Shown one piece after another: positions 1-8,400 of a stretch of 15,822 nucleotides of DNA. The stretch lies in NCBI GenBank assembly GCA_023426125.1, contig JAFABI010000018.1, positions 1-15,822 of the forward strand. The letters run 5' to 3'. The notes under the pieces were generated by a model that saw nothing but the letters and a program-made list of their open reading frames with translations, did no database searches and was not told where the DNA came from. The stretch comes from Bacillota bacterium (GTDB taxonomy: Bacteria > Bacillota > Clostridia > Acetivibrionales > DTU013). Made by a program: the position numbers and the translations under genes. How positions within the stretch are numbered: position 1 is the first letter of the stretch; each line of letters begins with the position of its first letter.

Positions 1-127
1 GCTGCGGCTTGTGTTTAGAAGCAGCAACGCTGCAAATGCTGGCAAGCGTTTTACAACGCTTGGACCGGGAAAAACAAAAAAATCCCCATCCCTCAAAATT
101 TAAACAGAAAACCTACTTTGAAAAATA
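1..127. repeat. 127-bp terminal inverted repeat, left copy
   Basis: Bases 1-127 are an exact reverse complement of 15696-15822, checked base by base. Identity breaks at base 128 (a here, t in the reverse complement of the right copy). Similarity continues to about base 156, but only with single-base gaps. The repeat contains a perfect 8-bp stem with a 4-base loop at 43-62 and a 5-bp stem with a 3-base loop at 21-33. Because it starts at the first base of the window, its outer limit is unknown. It overlaps the partial transposase-like reading frame described at 3-128. Confidence 0.97.
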
Positions 128-128
128 A
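3..128 (+). pseudogene. C-terminal fragment of a probable insertion-sequence transposase, left copy, shifted at its end
   Basis: Frame 3 is open from the window edge to a TAA at 126-128 and encodes a basic tail including LQRLDREKQKNPHPSKFKQK, then TYFEK and a stop. The right-hand copy reads the same residues and continues with YCGAL before its stop, so an extra A near base 128 shortens this copy by five residues. A lysine- and arginine-rich C-terminus present in two inverted copies around a defence operon fits an insertion-sequence transposase. That identity is inferred; I could not assign the IS family from so short a piece. The N-terminal part lies outside the window. It could instead be another multicopy gene. 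Confidence 0.5.
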
Positions 129-245
129 TTGCTGGCGCTTTATTAAACCGAAACTAAAACTAAAAATGCATAAGAAAAATAATACTTATCATTGTTTCAC
201 TTTTTATAAATGTAGTATTTATTTGGCACTATTATTTATTAGTTT

Positions 246-279
246 TGATTTACTGTGGCCTTGATCGTGATTTACTGTG
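246..279. promoter_or_regulatory. Paired 12-bp direct repeats, candidate operator
   Basis: The 12-mer TGATTTACTGTG occurs at 246-257 and again at 268-279, with starts 22 bases apart, or about two turns of the helix. It lies about 60 bases upstream of the -35 box of the operon and about 115 bases upstream of the small HTH regulator gene. Two identical sites on one face of the helix are typical of a regulator binding site. Which protein binds is not shown; the adjacent Cro/CI-type product is the obvious candidate. Both copies could be chance similarity in AT-rich DNA, although 12 exact matches in so short a leader is notable. Confidence 0.45.
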
Positions 280-336
280 ACGAACTCAATATTTTTTATT
301 ATCGCTGAATTAATTTTTGTGTTTACGGAAATAACA

Positions 337-365
337 TTGAAGCATCCGTATGAATTTGCTATTAT
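337..365 (+). promoter_or_regulatory. Sigma-A-type promoter for the BREX operon
   Basis: A -35 box TTGAAG at 337-342 and a -10 box TATTAT at 360-365 are separated by 17 bases, the optimal spacing. Transcription would start near 372, giving an untranslated leader of about 24 bases before the ATG at 396. A second overlapping -10 match, TATAAT at 365-370, has no well-spaced -35 partner. No other convincing promoter was seen between genes downstream, so this one probably drives the whole operon. Confidence 0.55.
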
Positions 366-395
366 ATAATTATCTTGCCATTGGAGGTCTGACTT

Positions 396-614
396 ATGGT
401 GATAAGCTATATCAAGCTGTGGAAGCTTTTGCTGGATAAAAAACTGAAAAAGACTGATTTGCTTCAGATTGCTGACATCAGCACGACCACACTGGCAAAG
501 CTGTCAAAGAATCAGTTGGTCAGCATGGATGTAATGAGCCGTATATGCAAAGCCCTTTCCTGTGATATAGGAGATGTAATGGAAATGATCCCGGATAACA
601 AACCGGTAGAATAG
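396..614 (+). CDS. Small Cro/CI-type helix-turn-helix regulator
   Basis: This 72-residue protein is a single helix-turn-helix domain of the XRE (Cro/CI, HTH_26-like) type with no effector domain. Residues about 18-36 (KKTDLLQIADISTTTLAKLS) form the recognition helices, and the tail RICKALSCDIGDVMEM is the usual fourth and fifth helix pattern. The start is fixed by GGAGG at 383-387, eight bases before the ATG. It is the first gene of the operon; its stop lies inside the ribosome site of brxA, so the two are probably cotranslated. By position and size it is likely a repressor or activator of the BREX operon, perhaps binding the direct repeats at 246-279, which is inference. Many BREX loci instead carry the larger WYL-type regulator BrxR, which is absent here. 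Confidence 0.85.
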   Translation: MVISYIKLWKLLLDKKLKKTDLLQIADISTTTLAKLSKNQLVSMDVMSRICKALSCDIGDVMEMIPDNKPVE

Positions 615-623
615 GAGGATGGT

Positions 624-1226
624 ATGCAGGATGAATTACCATACACATCCTCGATAAAGGACATGCCCTTTATGTTTTCTGAAATACGAAGGACTGCAAA
701 GTTATTGTGCGAAGGAAAAACGGGCGAAGATATAGTCCTGTTGTCGATGGAGAAAAATATTTACCAGCTTGAAAGAGAAAAACGCAGGCGCGATGTACCC
801 TTACGCATGGTTAAACGCTTAGAAACGCTCAACAAATCGCTTATAGAAATAGTCGCAAATGGGCGTGACAATGACGCAAAGCTGGTTGCTTTCCTTGCTC
901 TGATGAAAGCAGATCGATTGTTATTTGAATTTATGTATGAGGTATATGCGGACAAGTTCCGTTCCGGTTATAATGAAATAACCGAGAAGAATTTCCTCGA
1001 ATTCATTGAGCGTAAAGCACAGAATAGTGATGTGGTATCTAAATGGACGCCAAACAATCTTGTCCGTGTTCGTAACACCTATAAAAATATCCTCTGCGAA
1101 GCAGGGTTGGCGAAACGGGTTGGTGATCTTCTTTTGATACAAAAGCCTTTAATTGATTCACAGATGCGTAAACTGATGGATAACGAAGGCCTTGCTTATA
1201 CCAGAGCCATGCTTTTGGAGGTATAG
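624..1226 (+). CDS. brxA: BREX protein BrxA (DUF1819)
   Basis: At 200 residues this matches the usual size of BrxA, a small all-helical BREX protein reported to bind DNA and needed in many type 1 systems, although its exact biochemical role is unresolved. The family shows in the C-terminal half, with the segment SKWTPNNLVRVRNTYKNILC followed by a winged-helix-like end (LAKRVGDLLLIQKPLID). The N-terminus opens with PYTSSIKDMPFMFSEIRRTA, which is typical. AGGAGG at 613-618 sets the ATG at 624 and overlaps the stop of the upstream regulator. brxB starts only three bases after its stop, which is the canonical brxA-brxB order. Confidence 0.92.
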   Translation: MQDELPYTSSIKDMPFMFSEIRRTAKLLCEGKTGEDIVLLSMEKNIYQLEREKRRRDVPLRMVKRLETLNKSLIEIVANGRDNDAKLVAFLALMKADRLLFEFMYEVYADKFRSGYNEITEKNFLEFIERKAQNSDVVSKWTPNNLVRVRNTYKNILCEAGLAKRVGDLLLIQKPLIDSQMRKLMDNEGLAYTRAMLLEV

Positions 1227-1229
1227 TGG

Positions 1230-1811
1230 ATGCTGACATTAAACAAACGGCTTGATTTGATTGAGCCTAAAATATTGGAAAAAAGCTTCCGCACCGGGCG
1301 AGGCACGGCAAATGAAGTCAACTTTTGGATTTTTGACTATGACCCGGAAGATGAAATGGCTGTGCGCGCTCATATTCATTTTCTTGTAAACCGCATCAAC
1401 AGCAAACACAATGACATACGTATCGTTAAATTTGATCTGTATAACCTGATGTTGAATGTGCTACGCGGTAAGGATTATCTTGATAAGGTATTGCAAATGG
1501 AGCAGGCTAAAGGGAGCGAAGCTATTATCAACCCTATCAAGAAAACTCTGCGGCTGACCCTTGATGGTGACTTGATCATCAACAAAATCGTGGAGAACCT
1601 TGCTCCCGAACACGATATAGTTTTCTTGACAGGAGTTGGGAAAGCGTGGCCTATTATCCGATCCCATACGATCCTGAACAATCTTCACAGCAAAGTGGAC
1701 AGAAACCCTTTGGTGATGTTTTTCCCCGGTGATTACACAAGTGAACTCAGGCTGTTTGGTGAAATTACCGACGACAACTATTACCGAGCTTTCAAACTAA
1801 TCGAAAGGTAG
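1230..1811 (+). CDS. brxB: BREX protein BrxB (DUF1788)
   Basis: This 193-residue protein matches the BrxB/DUF1788 family in size and motifs. Residues near 34-40 read FDYDPED, residues near 134-141 read FLTGVGKA, and the C-terminus carries the typical FFPGDYTSELRLFGEI segment. BrxB is required for phage exclusion and methylation in studied type 1 systems and is thought to act in a complex with the other BREX proteins; no enzymatic activity is established. The start is supported by GGAGG at 1217-1221, which lies within the end of brxA. Its stop at 1811 lies ten bases before brxC, so translation is probably coupled along brxA-brxB-brxC. Confidence 0.92.
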   Translation: MLTLNKRLDLIEPKILEKSFRTGRGTANEVNFWIFDYDPEDEMAVRAHIHFLVNRINSKHNDIRIVKFDLYNLMLNVLRGKDYLDKVLQMEQAKGSEAIINPIKKTLRLTLDGDLIINKIVENLAPEHDIVFLTGVGKAWPIIRSHTILNNLHSKVDRNPLVMFFPGDYTSELRLFGEITDDNYYRAFKLIER

Positions 1812-1821
1812 GAACGGCAAA

Positions 1822-4800
1822 ATGAAAATTAACGACATGTTTCAAAAGAATATTGGCAGGCCAATTCAGGGCGTTGTGAAAATTGGTCAGGACTCCACCG
1901 CTACAATCACCTCTGAACTGGACGAATATGTCGTAACAAAAGAACTTAACCGGCACTTTGACAAATTCTTTGAGAGTTTCCGCAAGGGGACGACTCAACG
2001 CCGCACCGATAAAGTAGGTGTTTGGATTTCCGGCTTTTTTGGTAGCGGTAAATCCCACTTTCTTAAGATTCTTTCCTATCTGATTGGAAGCAAAACCTAT
2101 GACGGTAAGAAGGCAATTAGCTTTTTTGAAGACAAAATTGCTGACAGCCGCATTTTGGCTGACATACAGGTGGCTACTGACACCAGTGCCGATGTTATCC
2201 TGTTCAATATTGACGCCGAAGCGGATTCTGATTCCAAAACCAATAAAGACCCTATCGTCAAGGTCTTTATGAAGATGTTTAACAAAATGCAAGGCTTCTG
2301 CAGCAGTATGCCGTGGATTGCCGACCTAGAACGCCAGATGGTCAAGGATGGCAAGTATGAAACCTTCCGTACTCGCTTCAAGGAACTCTCCGGCAACGAT
2401 TGGGAGAATGCCCGCGAAGATTTCTATTTTGAGCAAGACAATATTGTACAGGCTTTGGCTGATACCACGAAAATGAGTATGGATGCCGCTGTTAATTGGT
2501 ACAACAAAGCCGAGAGCAATTATGCATTAGACATTAATACATTTACGCGTAGGGTTCGGGAGTATATAGAAGCAAAAGAAAAAGAAAGTGGAAAAAAGCA
2601 TTTCGTCCTTTTTCTTTGCGATGAGGTCGGGCAATACATAGGCGGCTCAGGTTCTTTAATGTTGAATCTGCAGAACATCGTAGAAGGGCTTGGAATCGAA
2701 TGTGGTGGCCAGGCGTGGGTCATTGCAACCGGTCAGGAGGACATAGACTCCATTACGAAAGTAAACCGGGACGCTTTCTCAAAAATTATTGGCCGTTTTG
2801 ATACAAGGCTTTCTCTTTCTTCTGCGAACGTGGATGAGGTTATTAAGAAAAGGTTATTGGCTAAAACCGATAGGACGGTTGAAAAACTGCGCCTGTTATA
2901 TGCCAATAAAGTTGCCATCCTTAAAAACCTGATCACTTTTTCGCAGGATACGCCTGAGAAGCAGTTGTATAGCTCTGCGGAGAATTTTGCGGATGTATAC
3001 CCGTTCATTCCATACCAATTCAATCTATTGCAGGCGGTTTTCAATGGCATCCGCACACACGGCGCGTCCGGTAAGCATTTGTCCGAAGGCGAACGGTCAT
3101 TGCTCAATGCTTTTCAGGAAGCCGCCATGCAATATGCAAGCTTTGAAGAGGGCATACTGATACCATTTGATGCATTTTATCGAACAGTGGAAACCTTCCT
3201 TGACCATAATATACGCAAGGTCATTCTGGACGCAGAGGAAAGCGCCGCACGTGAAGGTGGGGCTTTGCAGCCTTATGATGTTGAAGTTCTAAAAGTTTTG
3301 TTTATGGTTAAATACATCCCTAATGTTTTGCCTGCGAACCTTGAGAACATTACTACTGTGATGCTACAGAACATTGATCAGGATAAGATTGAAGCGAAAA
3401 AGAAAGTAGACGCTTCCCTGCGCCGTTTAGAAGAACAAAAGCTGATTATAAAAAACGGCGACCAGTTTATCTTCCTGACCAACGAGGAACAGGATATAAA
3501 TCGTGAGATCAGGGAAATCCGCATCGAAAGAAGCGAGATATTAGACAAGGTCGGCAGCGAGATTTTCTCTGCGCTGTTTGGACTCAACAAAAAATACCGT
3601 TACAGTGAGCGGTACGACTTTTCCTTTAATACGGTCATCGACGACCGACCTCTTGGCGCTCAGAAAGAAGAAATCGGCATCAAAGTTTTGACTCCGATGT
3701 ATGCGAACGGCGGCGCTACCGACATGGAGTTGAAATCTATGTCTATTAGGGAACGCAATGTGATTGTCGCACTCTCTTCCGATATGTCTTTCATAGAAGA
3801 AATGGAACAATCCCTGCAAATTGAAACCTATATCCGGCGAAATGCTGGAAAACAATCTACAAATACTGTGGAGGACATCAAGACGACCAAGGCGCGCGAG
3901 AGTAAACAGCGTGCCGACCGTTGCCGTGAGTTAATTATTGAAGCGCTGAAAAAAGCCGACATCTATGTAAACGGAAACCGTCTGGATATCAAGGAGAAAC
4001 AGCCGGACCAGCGGATCAACGACGCCTTTAAAGTGCTTGTGGAGAGTATTTACACCAAGCAAAATTATATCGCTGACCCTTACTACACCACTGATAGTCT
4101 GCGCGAAATTTTACTGGCAAAGAATACGCAGGTCACATTGGAAGGCATGGAGCCCACTGAACCGAATCATCTTGCCGTTATGGAAATGTCGGATGTCATA
4201 AGCCGCAGTTCATTCAGAAACATGCCTATTACCCTGCGCAGCCTGATCAATCAGTTCAGCAGGATTCCTTATGGCTGGAAGGACATGGATATCGCAGGTA
4301 TTGTGCTGACGCTGCTCAAAAAGCAGGAAATCCGGCTGGAACTTTCTGGTGAAAATATTGCGGCGAGCGACATGCATGTCATTAACTACGTTACGAAGCG
4401 CGAATACCTTGACCGCTTGGTGGTGAAAGCACGGGTAAAAATTACTCCCGCACTGCTTGCCAATGCCAAAAAACTTACCAAAGATGTGTTCGGCAGAAGC
4501 GACGTGCCCGGTGACGAGGACGGATTGATGATCCGGATCAAGGAACTAGCCGCTGCTGAGCTTTCCGGCAAGGATGACAGCATTAAAGACTTGCTCCATG
4601 AATACGACAACGCACGCTATCCCGGCAAAGAGGTGCTGGAAAGCGGGAGAAAGCTGTTAGAACAGATCGAGCGCATCAAGGACATCAAGTCATTCTATGA
4701 TTACCTGCAGGATGAAAAGGACTCCTTGCTGGATTACGAGGAAGACGTACAGGATGTCAAAAAGTTCTTTAAGAACCAGCGGATCATATTTGATAAAGCC

Positions 4801-5406
4801 CTGCATATGCTTACCATTTATGAGGGCAACCGTTCCTACGTGTTAGATCCGGAAACAATCAAACTGGTGGAGGATATAGAGAAGATTATCCGCTTGCAGT
4901 CACCCTATTCGGAAATCCACAAGCTGCCGGATCTAGTGGAACAGTTTATGTCCCGCTTTTTGCAACTATTGGAGGAAGAAGGCAAGCCTATCCGTGCCGG
5001 CATTGAAGCAGACAGAGAGGCCACATATGCCGATCTGGAGCGTTGTTCATTCAAAGACAAGTACTCTGGGATCGTCCGCGCTGAATTTGCGGCATTGTTG
5101 GACAGGCTTACCCATGCCAACAACATTTACGAAGCCATTGCCATGCAAACCGAGAGTGACCGCATGAAGCAACGATTTATTCAAAGCTTTGACGATGAGG
5201 AAGCCCGTCTTACGGCAAAGGCTGCCGGGGGCGAGGGTAAAACTCCGGTATACCCTGTCCGTAAAACCAAAACTGTGAGTGTAAAGACATTGTTTAGCGG
5301 TACAAACCAGTTTTCCAGCAAACAGGACATTGACCGCCTGCTGGTTGAACTGCGCGCCAAATTGGAAGCGCAGCTTGAGGATAATACAACAATCCGTATT
5401 ATCTAA
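1822..5406 (+). CDS. brxC: BREX ATPase BrxC
   Basis: At 1194 residues this is a full-length BrxC, the large P-loop ATPase (DUF499-like, related to PglY) that is one of the core BREX proteins. The Walker A loop is GFFGSGKSH at residues 71-79, preceded by VWIS, and the Walker B strand is FVLFLCDEVG at 261-270, with D267 and E268 as the predicted metal and catalytic residues. The long C-terminal half is rich in charged helices, probably coiled-coil, and ends in a conserved stretch starting VSVKTLFSG. It is needed for both methylation and exclusion in characterised systems. The start follows AGGAA at 1810-1814. The reading frame is intact, with no sign of decay. Confidence 0.95.
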   Translation: MKINDMFQKNIGRPIQGVVKIGQDSTATITSELDEYVVTKELNRHFDKFFESFRKGTTQRRTDKVGVWISGFFGSGKSHFLKILSYLIGSKTYDGKKAISFFEDKIADSRILADIQVATDTSADVILFNIDAEADSDSKTNKDPIVKVFMKMFNKMQGFCSSMPWIADLERQMVKDGKYETFRTRFKELSGNDWENAREDFYFEQDNIVQALADTTKMSMDAAVNWYNKAESNYALDINTFTRRVREYIEAKEKESGKKHFVLFLCDEVGQYIGGSGSLMLNLQNIVEGLGIECGGQAWVIATGQEDIDSITKVNRDAFSKIIGRFDTRLSLSSANVDEVIKKRLLAKTDRTVEKLRLLYANKVAILKNLITFSQDTPEKQLYSSAENFADVYPFIPYQFNLLQAVFNGIRTHGASGKHLSEGERSLLNAFQEAAMQYASFEEGILIPFDAFYRTVETFLDHNIRKVILDAEESAAREGGALQPYDVEVLKVLFMVKYIPNVLPANLENITTVMLQNIDQDKIEAKKKVDASLRRLEEQKLIIKNGDQFIFLTNEEQDINREIREIRIERSEILDKVGSEIFSALFGLNKKYRYSERYDFSFNTVIDDRPLGAQKEEIGIKVLTPMYANGGATDMELKSMSIRERNVIVALSSDMSFIEEMEQSLQIETYIRRNAGKQSTNTVEDIKTTKARESKQRADRCRELIIEALKKADIYVNGNRLDIKEKQPDQRINDAFKVLVESIYTKQNYIADPYYTTDSLREILLAKNTQVTLEGMEPTEPNHLAVMEMSDVISRSSFRNMPITLRSLINQFSRIPYGWKDMDIAGIVLTLLKKQEIRLELSGENIAASDMHVINYVTKREYLDRLVVKARVKITPALLANAKKLTKDVFGRSDVPGDEDGLMIRIKELAAAELSGKDDSIKDLLHEYDNARYPGKEVLESGRKLLEQIERIKDIKSFYDYLQDEKDSLLDYEEDVQDVKKFFKNQRIIFDKALHMLTIYEGNRSYVLDPETIKLVEDIEKIIRLQSPYSEIHKLPDLVEQFMSRFLQLLEEEGKPIRAGIEADREATYADLERCSFKDKYSGIVRAEFAALLDRLTHANNIYEAIAMQTESDRMKQRFIQSFDDEEARLTAKAAGGEGKTPVYPVRKTKTVSVKTLFSGTNQFSSKQDIDRLLVELRAKLEAQLEDNTTIRII

Positions 5407-5438
5407 GTAATAGTATAAATTTAGGAGGCTGGATCGGG

Positions 5439-8400
5439 ATGGACAAAACTGCAATTAAAAACTTCGCCGTAGCAACGCGCAGGAAGCTCATTGAGGCCGT
5501 CCGGCAAAAGGCGTTTCAGTTATACGTATTTCAGGACGGCGCTTTGCCGCCCGATGAAGCTTATTATCGTTTGCGAGCTGACGGCATTTTCCTGAGCACT
5601 GAACAAAGAGAGGCGCGTTTGAAGCTTGTGGGCGAGCTAGCTGCGTTAGATCATAGTTTGGATAACGAAAAGTCATATCAGCATGTGATGGAAGAAGTGG
5701 CTTATACATGGTTTAACCGCTTGATTGCCCTGCGCTTTATGGAGGTCAACGATTATCTGCCCTCCGGCATCCGCATCCTCTCCAGCGTGGATAAAGGGCG
5801 TATCGAGCCGGACGCCATGCGCGAGGCCGAGCGGCTTGATTATGTGCACCAGGCCCAAATAGCTGAACTTCGTGCCGATACCGGTTATAATGCATCGGAA
5901 AAGCTGTATAAGTACATACTGATTTCCCAATGTAATGCGCTGTCTTCCATCCTGCCGGGGATGTTCGAAAAGATAAACGATTATACCGAATTACTCCTGC
6001 CCAATGCCCTGTACACCAAGGGCGGCATTGTGCATGATCTTGTGAATGCCATCGCAGAGGATGATTTTCGCGATCAGGTACAGATCATTGGCTGGCTGTA
6101 TCAGTATTACATTTCGGAGAAAAAGGATGAGGTATTTGCAGGGCTGAAAAAGAACATAAAAATTAACAAAGAAACAATCCCCGCCGCCACCCAGCTTTTC
6201 ACGCCGGAGTGGATCGTCAAATACATGGTGGAAAACAGCCTGGGACGGTTGTGGCTGGAACAACTTGAAACGCAAAAGTCATTCGACTTGAATTATTTCG
6301 ATTCAGGCAATTTCTCATTGAGCGAAGACAAAGATCAATCTGTTACGAAAAAGCAGCAGAGTTTGAAAAGCAATTGGAAGTATTACATCGAAGAGGCAGA
6401 GCAGGATGGAGAAGTAAAAAAACAACTTTATCAACTGCGCATGAGCAATAAAAATTACGACATAACAAGTATTAAACTGATAGACCCCTGCATGGGCAGC
6501 GGCCATATTCTCGTCTACGCTTTTGACGTGTTCTATCAAATATATCTGAGCCAGGGTTATGCAGAGCGGGAGATACCGAATCTCATTCTTGAAAATAACA
6601 TTTATGGGCTGGACATTGACGACCGCGCCGGACAGCTTGCCTATTTCGCGCTGATGATGAAAGCGCGCAGCTACAACCGCCGCTTTTTCAGGCAGGAGAA
6701 TATACCGAATACCAATGTATATGCCATACCCGAAACAATTTCGGCATACCTGGCTGGTTCGGATACGTTTTTTGGCGCGAAAATGACGGAAAACGAAAAG
6801 AAAGTCTGCCATGACAACCTGATGTATCTGGTTGGGCTATTTGAAAATGGCAAAGAGTACGGATCTGCTCTGAAAATCGAGCGTGAGATTGATTATGCGT
6901 GTTTGAAAGCGTATATACACGACTATTCCTCTGAGCAAACTACGTTTGAAGAAACCGGGATTTTGGAGCAGGTGGAACTCCTGGAACGGATAATCGACGT
7001 TGCTTTTGTGCTGTCGCAAAAGTACGATGTGGTGGTAACGAACCCGCCGTATATGGGTAGTAGTGGTATGAATGACATACTCACAAATTATTTAAATAAA
7101 GAATATCCAATAAGCAAGTTTGATATGAGTACAGTTTTTATGGAAAAGACATTGGATATGTGTTCGCCATATGGTATGATGTCGATGATAAACATTCCAG
7201 TTTGGATGTCAAAATCAAGTTTTCAGGATTTACGATATTCGTTATTAACTAATCATTCGTTTTCCACAATGTTGCATTTTGGACGAGGCATATTTGGGTC
7301 TGATTTTGGGACAACATCGTTTACGATATATAAAACCAATGTCAAGAATTATAATAGTGTTTTTATGCAGTTATTTGATCAATTAGGTGCGGTTGATAAC
7401 CTTGCTATAAAAGAAAAGTGGTTCTTTGAGAAAAAGAACTATTATGTGGCTCAACAATCGAAATTCTTAAATATAGCGAGTTTTCCTATTGCTTATTGGG
7501 TGAGTCCTAAAATATTGAATATTTTGGAGCAATTTCAGCCTTTACAGCAATATGCTGATGCACGAAAAGGATTAACTACAGGAGATAATGATCGTTTTGT
7601 ACGATTATGGTTTGAAATATCACAGGTTAACTTTAGTATCTACTCAAATAGTGATGAAAAATGGTTTCCCATGACAAAAGGCGGCGATTTTAGAAAATGG
7701 TATGGTAATAATGAGTATGTTGTAAACTGGTATAATAACGGTTTTGAGATTTGCAATTTCAAGGATGAGAAAGGAAAACTGCGGTCGAGACCGCAAAATG
7801 TAAAGTATTACTTTAAAGAAGGAGTTTCATGGAATGATACAACTGCAACGGGAAAAATTGCATTTCGGTATCAAGATTCAAATTATATTCCGAATGCATC
7901 CGGACCATGTGTATACTGTGAAAATCACAGTCAACTAATGTATCTTTTTGCCCTACTTAATTCACGTGTATCACAATGCCTATTAGAGGTTCTTGCACCG
8001 AATATGAAGTTTGAGGTAGGGCAAATGGCATTGGTTCCGATTATATTGGACAAGAAGAATATAGATTCATTGGTAGAGATAAATCTAGTGATAACGCGTA
8101 CAGATTGGGATTCTTTTGAAACATCATGGGATTTCAAAACACACCCTCTTATAGAGTTTGGTATTTCACTTTATAGTGGATTGGGCGAGGGAAAAAATAT
8201 GCCTGTGAGTGAGATCGGGAAACGAGGAATCAACTTTATATATGAGAAGTCCGCTCCAATGAATGCGAGAATTGAGACAGCATATAAGATGTGGAACGAT
8301 TTTGCAAATGAGCAGTTTTCCAAGCTCAAAGCCAACGAAGAAGAACTCAACCGCATTTTCATCGAAATCTACGGCTTGCAGGACGAACTCACTCCGGAGG

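Noticed and set aside
7055..8315. pglX split by insertion of a foreign gene
   Set aside because: The AT-rich block keeps the pglX frame throughout and no separate gene start or stop lies in it, so it is a divergent domain rather than an inserted gene.
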